Both the position numbers and the translations under genes were made by a program. From positions 1-64,000 of the forward strand of contig CANTFL010000810.1 of the NCBI GenBank assembly GCA_947650285.1: 64,000 bases of DNA, in the 5' to 3' direction. This DNA comes from Hyaloperonospora brassicae. Its lineage: Eukaryota > Oomycota > Peronosporomycetes > Peronosporales > Peronosporaceae. A model generated the notes under the pieces. The model ran no database searches. It was given only the letters and a program-made list of their open reading frames with translations, and had not been told where the DNA came from. Positions 34,976 to 45,105 of this stretch are shown piece after piece (position 1 is the stretch's first letter; the number at the start of each line of letters is the position of its first letter).

Positions 34976-36021
34976 TAATCTCTGAGGGTGACCGTCGCAA
35001 TATGATTCTCACAGTAGCTAAAAAACTGCCACTACCTCTCAAAACCCATTGTTGAATTATACCGGATATAGTGGGTCGTTTGCGTACTTGGATATACCTC
35101 ACCTAACCAACTAACATACGCCCTGTATTAAACCTTTGCGTGGTACACACCCGACTTGTATACGGCTGGCTCCAGGCTCCCGATGTCCGTAGAGATCGTG
35201 GTATCGGTTGAGATCGAAATATCGTGATCTTGGTTAAGTTGAGAGCCACTTAATCTCTGTTGAGATCGAAATATTCGTCCTATATTGTGTCATCATAATA
35301 GCGTATTCACATATCCCATTGTTGCCACCAACGATTTCGCGATTTGGTCCGTTTGAATACACGATCGTGGGCCAACCGTCCCAGCTTTTATCGTCCACTT
35401 AGAGCTCCTTTCGGACTTAACCGACGTGGAGATTTGTGCGCCCCCAATCTCATCCCACCCTTAAAATTAGTGGTCGCATTGCCACGACATTATCTCGAAT
35501 TCACAATTTTAAATCTCAAAGCAAAAACGCATTGGAAACATTGATGCCTTCGAAAAAAATATATTACTGTCGTTAAGGTGAAGACGAAGATGTAGTGGAA
35601 TTTTCTTGATTGTAGGTTTACCACACGATTTGTACAAAGAGCGAAAGTTAATTGACATTCAAAAAACATGAAAGATTCTAGTCACGTAAGTCTGTTTCTA
35701 TCAGCAGGTCAATATTCGAGCAATAAGAGTTGCAGCCGATGTCGAGTATGTGCACTCAAAGCAGACTACAAATTACCTAGAAGTGATTGCCGGTATGAGA
35801 GAAGTTGGTTGTGCGGTTTATGCAAGTGTAGTCTAGCAAGTAGCTGTCAATATCGAGACAGCCATCACGACACTAAACAATGTTATTGTTTTCGTGCTCT
35901 TTGAGTTATATTCAATCATTTGGTACTCAAAAAGGGGATGGATGCATTAAGACACTTTTGGTGTATTTATTCAGCCAAAACCTACAAACATTATCACTGC
36001 AATATTTCTTAGAAGAGTCGG
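34976..36021. other. Non-coding flank of the MULE
   Basis: A small direct repeat (GTTGAGATCGAAATAT at about 35206 and 35259) is present. Frames at 35344-35544 and 35668-35904 have no family match. AACATTTA at 36022-36029 is the left target-site copy of the MULE. Confidence 0.45.
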
Positions 36022-36029
36022 AACATTTA

Positions 36030-36077
36030 GGGACCCGCTATTCACCACTCACTTTTCGCTAACCACCACTCACTCCC
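36030..36077 (+). repeat. Left TIR of the two-gene MULE
   Basis: It begins GGGACCCGCTATTCACCACT and pairs as an inverted repeat with 40229-40276, with five mismatches in 48. AACATTTA precedes it directly. Confidence 0.9.
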
Positions 36078-36216
36078 ATTTGATCAAGGATCTTCATACT
36101 TTATCTCGCGCTGTGATTGGCTGAATGTGAACTAATAAAAAGAATTTTGATTTAATGCAAATTTAACGCGAAACGAAATCCTCGTTAGAAGGTGCGCGTG
36201 CTCTTCAAGCTCATTC

Positions 36217-36846
36217 GGTCAAGTAAGACCCAGAGCTCTCCATCTACGTTTGGCCAGAGAATAACTCTGTCTTCGCCTCCTACACCATTACGTTCGAACC
36301 AGTGTTCCCGAAAGACGAGAAGCATGTGCTTTACGATCTCTACGTGAAATTCGACGACGAATTGCCGAGTCCGGTATCGTCAAGTCTATCGTCTCCTACA
36401 GGCAGTCAGAAATGTACGCCACCGTGATGTTCCGCCAAAAGTGTGAGCGTCTGCGTCTGAACTCGATGCCAGGCGAACAACGGATTTACATTATCAATGC
36501 AATCGTTCGTGGCCTCATGAGTTTCGAGATCGATGGATATAGAGCCAATGCTGAGTGCTCAAAAGGGTACAATATCGAGTTCGGCGACGAAGTCTTTGGT
36601 GCGTATAATACGATTACTGACAGCATCCTTACGAGCAGTGGAGACAGCATGTACCAGAACGTGACTAATTTTTACAGCGCGTTTGTGGCGACGAGCGGCG
36701 GTGTAGATACTGGATGTCCGCGGGTGGTGAAGCAAATTGCTGTGACGAGCGACTCTTGGCAAGTCGGTATTGGATCCTTGGCTTTGGGACGAATCAGCCC
36801 TTTTCCGGGATCAAGAAGTCAAAGTGTTCGCGACTGGTTGTGGTGA
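36217..36846 (+). pseudogene. Unidentified second gene of the MULE, convergent with the transposase
   Basis: Two overlapping frames give a continuous protein-like reading: ELSIYVWPENNSVFASYTI up to KFDDE (36230-36363), then after a one-base shift near 36360 GIVKSIVSYRQSEMYATVM and onward through RIYIINAIVRGLMSFEIDGY to the stop at 36844-36846. Composition and codon use look coding and GC-richer than the surroundings. No domain is recognised. Its place just inside the left TIR, reading towards the transposase, suggests either a genuine second MULE gene or a captured cellular gene fragment. The frameshift, or a missed tiny intron, means this copy is probably inactive. The last 30 codons may be out of frame with the ancestral protein. 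Confidence 0.5.
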
Positions 36847-37315
36847 GCATTAACGAGATAGTCTTTCAGTTACGTTCCAATTTCAAGATAACTTGTTGCT
36901 GCTTTGTTGTTTTTTTGCTCGGTTGGATGTATACAAACAACATATACTGTGTTTGACTAGTGCTTTTTTACGTAGCGTTTCTTGTGTAGGGTACCGGAGA
37001 TTCCTCGAAATCTCCACCAAACGTTGTACAGGCGACAAGTGTGTCGCCATGCCGACAATACATTGCACTGGAAGTCAGTGACGCGTTTGAACATACTGCA
37101 GACAGTCAATGAGCTCGTGCGTCGAAATATATTGGCAATGCAAAATACGCCCTTGCCACAACGTTATCGTGATCGTTGTACGTCATTTGTATAGCATTTT
37201 TCTTTTTCTCGTCTGACGTCTCTACGCTCACGTCCAGTCTCAAGTTTGTCACCCGCTCGAAAAAGAGTTCCAGTGAACAACTCTTCTTGCACCTTCGCGC
37301 GGCAAGACCCGCAAG

Positions 37316-37318
<3 letters not shown>

Positions 37319-37352
<34 letters not shown>
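37319..37352. repeat. AT dinucleotide microsatellite
   Basis: About 16 consecutive AT units lie in the non-coding middle of the MULE, between its two convergent coding regions. Confidence 0.9.
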
Positions 37353-37354
<2 letters not shown>

Positions 37355-38059
37355 CAATTACACATTTGGATGGGTCTGCTGGAACAGCTTATTTGAATTT
37401 CGTATAATTAAGCACGAAAATCTAAGTGACGTTGTTATTTGAACTCTGCAGTCACGGACTCTTATGCTTTGCAACATATTCACGAAGTAAGATCAACTGA
37501 CGTGCTAACTAATAATTTTGTTTGCTTCTTCACTTCCTCCAGCTTGGTGGCATGCAAATATCTTGCCGTCTACATCCTGGTATACTTCGGAAGCTTCGCA
37601 GTCCGCATCGTCGTTGACGGACCAGTCACTACATGATAAGAACACCATAGATATGGTAACCAAGCTACATACGTGAGTCACTGAGCAACGCAACCCTTAA
37701 TTAAAGCACTCCGGTGAGGCCAAATGTCCATGTTGCACCAAAATAATTGTTATCTTACGAGCCAGAATGCACAAGTGCTGTAGAGATTGTTGTTATGTAA
37801 GCATTATGCGTTGTAAACGTCAATTGTCTGACCACCTCGACGACTTTGGTACCGCTTAAATTCGAGGCTTTCACTACACTTGAGCTCGTTGACAATTTCA
37901 TACGTCACATTTTCATTCAGCAAAATAAGCGTCTAACACAACCGTATGTAGTCATGAAATATAATGATTTAATCTTTGTCTGTATAAGCATCGACATAAT
38001 GCAAGTGCTACCATATCCAGGTACTACTCATATACATTTTGGGGATATCTAAATCGCTT

Positions 38060-40100
38060 CTAGTCGTCCTCAGCACCTAGATCGTTTGATGGTAACAACG
38101 CATTCCCTGCGGGAGTTGGTAGAGGTTTCTGACAACTTCTTCTGTTGTGTTCTTTTACTCCGCAGTTGCCGCATCGACGTACCGGCCGCAATGAATTCTT
38201 TACATGTTCAAATTGCGATGGATGGCGCTGAGTAGATCTTACCGATTGATGTCCAAACGATCGATGGTCGAGAGTACCAACAGGAAGCCCGCAGCCATGC
38301 TGGACAAATGGATTGAAGACCTCCGCAGCAGGTAGCACATCAAGATGGTCAAGTATCACTCGCTGCCTGTACGAGGTTCCCTCTGCAAATTCTTCTCGAA
38401 GAAGCCTAATTTTTTCGACAAATGAGGTGGGTGCTTTAGTCTTTCCTTCTTGTCGAGGGGGCTGTATCAACCACCAGTGTGAATTTAAATCTTCGTGGCA
38501 GAGAAACCTTGGAGATCTTGATGGTATTGCTGCTGCTGCTTTCGATGCTTCTAGTCGAAACTTGTGCCTACACGGCACCCCAAGGTTTAAAGTTATCATA
38601 CCGTGACATTCCACATCATAGTTCGAATTGTTGTCCATAGATGTACTATGGAGCAGTTTATACTCTTTAAACGCAAACTTCAAAACTGCAGCAGAGACCT
38701 TGCCGGTCACAGCATAAAAGACCAATCCTTAGCCGAGACTTGTTGACGCCCTTTCTCGACCTATTTGCAGTCTAATATTCGCGAGCTGATTATCACAAGC
38801 AAGCTGGCAAGCACTTTCCACCGTCAACAAATCACCCATAGACACAGTTATCCATGACTTGAGTGCTGCATGCGCGCTTTCAACGCGCGAAGTTGTCGTA
38901 TGACCAAAATGCAGCGTATTACATATAAACGCTGCTACAAATCGATCCTTGTACTTTAGCCAAGTCTCTTCCAAATAAACCATGACATAGCTAGAAAATT
39001 TTCCTTTTATACTAGTCAAATGTCGATTGTATTCACCTGCCGTTTTTGTTCGCACCAAGCTATTCCTGTGCTCTTCAAGGAATTTAATGGCTTCAAAGCT
39101 TGCAAATGTCTTTCGTTGTCGAGCAAAAATATGTTTCTGGTGTGCCACTGGCACAAAAGAAATTTGACGTTATCATCGTCAACAAATACAGCTGGCAACG
39201 CATCCATCAAGGCCAGTCGCGATCAGTGACAAACGTCTTTAGTACCACCAACAACTTTGAAAAAATACGTTCAATGATCCGTAGCGCCCAAAGGTTATCT
39301 TCCGCACGTTCCCCATCCATGAAACAGTACGAAAAGGTATATGTTTGGTGCGTGGCCGTGACACCAACAACATGCATCAAAGGCAATCCAAAACGATTGG
39401 TCTTGTACGTTGAATCGATGAACCAAATGATCCCTGCGCTTAATCGGCGGCAAATTGATTTGGCGGAAGGGGAAGTGATACGTAGGTGCGTCAATCCTCG
39501 TTTAGGACCAAATTGAGAAAAATATGGTGCATCAGGGCGTTCTTCAAGGCTATCAAGTAGAGCAACAAGCGGTGAACTACCAGCTATGATGGGAGCCTTC
39601 TCTACTTAGTTGACATTGTAAACATCTCGGGGGGTTATTGCTATCCCACGGTGGCACATTGCAACAACTATTCGGGCAGGTTTCTGGTGATCAACTGCAG
39701 CTTAAATCACTTCTTTTCGTTGCTCTTCAGATAGCTCGCGTCCTTGCAAATGAACAGATTGTTCGGTAAAGGGTCCGTGACTGTGATTGTGGGTGCCAAC
39801 TTGAACTTCCCAATAATTTTCTTGTTCAGCTCGGCGAACAGAACATTTGAACATACAGCCTGTCCCACTTCGGGACCTGATACGCTTGCGTTTGTCAAAT
39901 GCGGCAGATGCTGTTACTTTTGGTGCGCATGAACACTGCAAAGTAACAGCTTTGATGTCACCTTCTTTATTATTGCCGACTTGCCTAGTGTGCAGAACAG
40001 TCATAATATAGCCTTCATCAGCCAAATGTGAGTTAAGAGCAGCCCGCGCATTTTCTAGACTAGCATAGCTGGTGTTGAAATGTTCATGGTGACGATCCAT
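38060..40100 (-). pseudogene. MULE transposase with FAR1-like N-terminus, SWIM motif and zinc knuckle
   Basis: Read on the minus strand. An N-terminal DNA-binding part (CMFKCSVRRAEQENYWEV..THNHSHGP, 39800-39890) has the WRKY/FAR1-like Cys..His-X-His pattern. The MULE catalytic core shows WFIDSTYKTNRFGLPL (about 39420), FVTDRDWP (39215), a CQWH string (39140) and TTSRVESAHAALK (38870), giving the D-D-E residues. A SWIM-type motif CHG..GVPCRH (38560-38600) and a terminal CCHC knuckle CGNCGVKEHNRRSC (38130-38175) follow. Stops at about 39702, 39597 and 38729 and a frameshift near 39207 break it. It cuts and pastes the element by binding the TIRs. Confidence 0.85.
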
Positions 40101-40228
40101 GCCGGCGACGTGAGCGGTGTTTCGAATGTCGATGGCTGTGTAGTTAAAAGGAATCGTTGGTACTGATAAATAGCGGTATCACTGTTTTTAATTCTTATTA
40201 AATTGGCCAATCACAATGTATTTTAGTT

Positions 40229-40276
40229 TGGGGTGAGTGGTGGTTAGCGAAAAATGAGTTGTGAATAGCGGCTCCC
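40229..40276 (-). repeat. Right TIR of the two-gene MULE
   Basis: Reverse complement of the left TIR with five mismatches, followed directly by AACATTTA (40277-40284). Confidence 0.9.
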
Positions 40277-40284
40277 AACATTTA

Positions 40285-42712
40285 TTTCAAATCAGTCGCG
40301 ACACAAGCATAGCTACAATTTTGTCCAAAAATGGGTGTAAAAGATTTTCACGGAAATTCTGTAAGAAGAATAATCGAGACGTTTCAAATGGTCTGAACCA
40401 TATATGTACATTTTGGTGTCCGTCAATTCTAAGATGTGTACAATAGTCATCGCATTTCATGGTATGCGGACGGTCTTTTTTGGAGAAAATCTGGCATTAT
40501 GTTGATAGAAGCGCGAATTATACGGAAGTATATGCGGCTTGTATTGAAAGAAAAAACCCTAAAATTTGTATGACTGATACGCCGCATGTTCAATTATATA
40601 AAATTAGATATTACGACGGAATATAAGACGTATTTCCTTCATACCCCAAGTGGATTGATATATTGTGTGCTGGTAGCGTGTCTGACTCTGAAAGAGATGA
40701 GGTTAATCTCGCTTTCGCGGTGTATCCTGATGACACGACGGATTCCACAGTCACAGAAAAAAATATGTGAAGTATATTGCTTTCTTGATGTCAGTTTGGC
40801 CTATGTCTAATGATGCGTGCACGTGCGCGCGCGCGCACGTATATACATTTCATCCTCAACATTTCAATTATATCGACATAAGGGGTAAGAATTCGGAACA
40901 GTATGAACCAACAGTAAATGAATCAAGAATATAATGGTGATGTATTGTAAAGGATCACTTTCTATCGTATACGATCGCAAGCGCTTTCAGTTTGACAATG
41001 GTGAATGATCTCAAAATGGTCTTAGGGGGACAACGACAAATAACGGTCGATTTTGTTATCGATTTTGTTATCTGAAAAACCTGAAGTGCATTATGAAACT
41101 TGATGATACATAGTATGTAGCATAAAAATGTACCAAGGATATGATAAGTGCCTTAGCCAAAATGATTGAGTTCTGTTTACAAGTCTATACAGCGCGGGCA
41201 TGTCAATCATTGATGATATTAGCGGCAGGAAAATTGATTAGAAAATGTAAAAGCCTCTTCTATTCAAAAGCTGCTTGACCTCGCACTAGAATTAGTGTTG
41301 TGACAAACAGCTAGTATATGACACTAATTTATTAATAAACAGGCTACGAAAGAAGTGACCGTGAACTTTCATTGTGTGCTATCGATTGCTTTCAATGCGC
41401 AAAACCTTCCAATATCTGCTGTTGGACAGCAGATCGCAAAGTCCATTAACTAACCACTCAAAAACTCTCGGGTTTATTAACTGTATCAATTATAAGTCTC
41501 GAAATACAATACATCAATCCGGGACCATCAAACACCGAATGGTTGATTTCAAGATTTTTTTGAACCCTGTAAATGACATCTTTTGGTTAAGAACTTCATG
41601 ATCAAAAATTTTTGTCGAAGTTGTCAAATCTTTCGTGCGAGGTTATGACATCGGCAAAGCAAGGTGGTAAGAGACATCCAACTCTTGCGATCTTGTGATC
41701 ATTTTATTGGATACATGACGAGCACGAAATAAAAATTATATTTTTTTGCACCTTTATATGCCGCTTGTCGTGAAAAGTATAACTCATAGCATTGCCTTTC
41801 TTCACACACACTTTTGGAAAACTCGTAAAAGATTTGAAGCATATGAATGCTGAAGCATATCGATCTGGTAAAGGAGGCCAAATAGACAAGACGGGTTCTA
41901 GAAAATATACTCGAATGTAGACACATAGAATGAATGCCGCGAAACCATGCGCAGTGCTCAATCGTAAAGTTTTTCATGCCTTAGATTTTCATTCCTGTAT
42001 GTACTTTAAATCCAATACGTTGATAGTTGGTGAGTTCATAGGCAAATCGCGCTACACAAATGTCTAAATTCGCCATATATAACCACTGTATGTGCTTGTA
42101 TCTTATGATAAGTTTGTAATATAGAAGATAGGTATGTGCTGTTTGATACTAGAGTTCGAAAGCATAGAAGTATTCGCCTACGATTTAATCATGCCATGAC
42201 GCTCCGGTCAGCAAAAGACACCGGGTCGGTTATAAACTTATTATACTGATAACATGGATTTTTGCGACTCAAGGTGTGATCGCCAGCCTTCATTCCGCTT
42301 CCATTCGCATAAGTGAATAATCAGGAAGTTACGTATCTGTTACTTTGTCGAACAAACACAGAGTAATTATACCAAATAAACGCTAAAACGTTATTAAGAA
42401 AGGTTCTGTATGAATTAAGAGCATTCTATATTGAGCATAAATGATAACGAAGGAGGTATGACTCACCACAATGTATCGTGTCTTTATATAATCACAACAC
42501 CGAAACGTCACTTAGTATGCCTGATTATACAATACGAAATGTGTAAAAGATGCAATTTGAGAACTCCTCTCTTTTCAAAAGACCCATTCTTGCCGCACGC
42601 CAGTCCACTCTCCTTTCACCTCGATTCTAATAAGCATGAATTACACTTTATTGTGCTCTAACAAACATTTCGACGTTCATCCGCAGTTATCTAACAAACT
42701 TGAGGTGCTTGT
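40285..42712. other. AT-rich region, no recognised gene
   Basis: Only short frames are present. A 20-bp perfect palindrome, ACGTGCGCGCGCGCGCACGT, lies at 40821-40840. A minus-strand frame at 41699-41977 has no family match. Confidence 0.5.
40821..40840. repeat. Perfect 20-bp alternating GC palindrome
   Basis: ACGTGCGCGCGCGCGCACGT is self-complementary and strictly alternates purine and pyrimidine, so it could form a cruciform or Z-DNA. It sits in AT-rich non-coding DNA. Confidence 0.85.
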
Positions 42713-43199
42713 TGTAACGTGGTTATCCCGTTACATAAAAATTGGTACGAAAGTACCAATTTTTGAATATTATTTGTTTTGATAATATCCAATTAACATC
42801 ACTCGAAATGAGTGATGTTGTCAGATTATTATCGCTAAGGATAACATCCGTGGGGGGTCAACTTCTCGGTTGATGTACGGTGTACATGAACCAACTCAAC
42901 CACCAATCGCTGCTGGGCGCGCGCAACGGGTGGTGAACAAGGGACACACATAGGAGAAGATAGTATAGTATAGTTAGAGTAAGTCAAAGATGATTTATTA
43001 ACGTAATAAATATATCAAATAACATAAATTATACAGAATAGGACATTTTTTATTGGAAATTTGTAGAATAGGACACTTTTTATAGTAAATTCGTAGAATA
43101 GAACACTTTTTATTTATTCACAAGATTAAACTCTACTTAGTCTTTTTAGTCTAATCCTCGCGAGCGACGCAATGAAGTCTCCTTAAGTTCCCCCTCGCA
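42713..43199 (+). repeat. LTR-like segment with serial hairpins and a 3 x 30 bp tandem repeat
   Basis: It begins TGTAACG, as the gypsy LTR at 25-32 kb does in its own orientation, and could end at CTCGCA (43199), giving 487 bp. It contains hairpins at 42737-42764 (12-bp stem, GAAA loop) and 42795-42819 (10-bp stem, GAAAT loop), a weaker ATATTAT..ATAATAT stem between them, and three exact-period 30-bp units starting AGAATAG at 43035, 43065 and 43095. A degenerate inverted match to AGAATAGGACA lies near 46060. A solo LTR is the best guess; no internal region is attached. Confidence 0.4.
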
Positions 43200-43294
43200 G
43201 TATAGATGAGATCATCTCCGAGACACCATCCTTCAAGATCACTCTCCCCGTCGCTCCAAACCTGCTTCTTTTACAGGATCCTCAAACAATCGTC

Positions 43295-45105
43295 ATGCCA
43301 CCTACTATCACTCCCGACGTGCCAGCTTTTAAAGGACTATCCTTCGCTACTATGGATGAATCAATGATGGCCATTCGATCACAGGCATCAAAAGATCACG
43401 TCAGCTACAAAGTCTCCGACAGAAAGAAGACCAGAGCCTACCTCGAGTGTTCAGGTGACGATTGTCCTAAATATGCCCGCATTTCATTCCATAAAAAAAC
43501 AGAACAATTTCGTATCAGTCAGTTGCAAGATCAGCATTCATGCCAAGGATCGCTTGAGAAATCTCGGGGGTCCCAGCGTGAGCACACATTTTTGGTAAAG
43601 CAGCTTCGCGAAGGCATGACAGTGAACAGCAAGGCTCCTATGAAGGATTTCAGCAGTTTTAAAACGAAAACTTGGTGTCGACATTCCGTATACTACCGCT
43701 CACAAAGCAAAGGAAGCAGTGTGCTGAGATATTCAATGCACAACGGGAGCAGTTCAATTTGGTGGAAGTCTATTTTCAATGTCTACTTCGTGAGGATCCC
43801 AAAATATTGTGAAACTCAAAACACAACAAGTTTCGAGCAAAAACGGCATGAAAAAACGATTCCATAGTCTATTCATCGCTCCGGATGCAACGAGATGCGC
43901 TTTTCAACACATTCGCTGCTTTGTGGCTGTTTTGGGACCTTATCAAAAATTCGCTTTGTCCAGATCCTTCTTTTGGCTGTGTCGATGGATGCTCAGGATG
44001 AACTGGTAAGATGGGCTGTTTTCCAAATGAATGTGAGGAGACGTGAGACTAATTTTTGACTAGCTTGGCGAAAGCGCATCCTGGGATCAACGAACGTGGA
44101 AGTGTAGTGGTAAATGACCGTGAAAAAGGGCTGATAAACTCAGTGGCAAAAAGTCTTCCGAACGTTTATAATGCCTTTTGTTGCTATCACATTGCTGCAA
44201 ACGTTTAGACTAAACATGGAATTGTCATCATAAGGTATGTAATTTTTGAGTCAAGCTGTTGGGGAATGATGAAAAGTCATGATTGACACTTATCCGTATG
44301 TTTTTGCTACATTAGACTCTTCTGGAAATGCGTCTACGCCGATAACAAAGCTAATTCGACAATTATATTAATCAAAAATATAAAATTAAACCTCTTGCTG
44401 CCAATTATATAATGGAAATCCGGTACGTACAATGGCCAACACACGCTTGTGACGTTCACCGTTTCGGACATGTCACTTCAAACTTATCAGAGATTGCAAA
44501 CTCTTTTCGGAAGCAGATGCAGGAATTACCTTTTCTTCAGATTCTGGACGCTTTGTATCGCCACCAAATGGAGAAGTTTCATAAACGGACGCAGTCCGCA
44601 ATTGGTTGGGTTGCACCGTTGGAGCCGTGGGCGATGAAGAGATCTGGTGAGGAGTTGAATGCTGCGAAGATGTACACCGTGTTCCCGGCGGAAAAAACTT
44701 GTGAAACGGTCGTAGGTGGATCAAATCACCAATATGTGATCAACCTTCCAACTCCGGATCGTCCGATTGGTAGTTGCACCTGTGGAAGGTATCAGAACTT
44801 CATTATGCCTTGCCGGCACGTTTGTTCGTTTGCATTAAAGTGAAGGTGGCTCCAATCACACTAGTCGAAAATTCTACACCGTTGACACCTATCGCACAAC
44901 ATGCAACCGTCCATACGTTCCAGTCTTATTTGTGAATCTCTCGCTGTCACCACTTTTACCACCAAAGATTTTTCGGCCCCGGGGACAGCCTGTTAAAAGA
45001 CGCAAGGAAAGCGGTTCTCAGCTGAAAGAGATGAATAGGAAGCCTTGCAAGACATGTGGATAGCTTGGTCAGAATAGGAGAAGTTGTAGGGAGGCTCATA
45101 TGTGA
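43295..45105 (+). pseudogene. Second MULE transposase, decayed
   Basis: The N-terminal part (43295-43860) reads FATMDESMMAIRSQASKDH and RAYLECSGDDCPKYARISF, a zinc-binding DNA-recognition domain typical of oomycete MULEs. The middle (43870-44020) retains IAPDATRCAFQHIRCFVAV and LLLAVSMDAQDEL across frames, from the catalytic core. The 3' part (44412-44843) ends in a SWIM motif, CTCGRYQNFIMPCRH, followed by a broken zinc knuckle KPCKTCG-stop-LGQNRRSC (45040-45090) with His replaced by Gln. Several frameshifts and stops occur. It differs in sequence from the MULE at 36-40 kb but shares the SWIM-knuckle tail. No clear TIRs were found. Confidence 0.75.

Larger units (their letters stand above)
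36030..40276 (-). mobile_element. Two-gene MULE (Mutator-like) transposon with TIRs and perfect 8-bp TSD
   Basis: Terminal inverted repeats (36030-36077 and 40229-40276, 43 of 48 positions identical) are flanked by AACATTTA on both sides (36022-36029 and 40277-40284). Similarity between the ends continues weakly inwards, for example TGTGATTGGC in both. The transposase reads inwards from the right end on the minus strand (40100 to 38060). A separate coding region reads inwards from the left end on the plus strand (about 36220-36846). This convergent layout resembles maize MuDR (mudrA and mudrB). An AT microsatellite separates them. Confidence 0.88.

Noticed and set aside
36590..36680. SGDSMYQNVTNFYSAF resembles motif B of RNA-dependent RNA polymerases
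   Set aside because: No motif A or GDD-type motif C in register, so a viral polymerase origin is not supported; left as unknown protein.
37106..37442. Frames containing poly Ile-Tyr
   Set aside because: They arise from the AT microsatellite.
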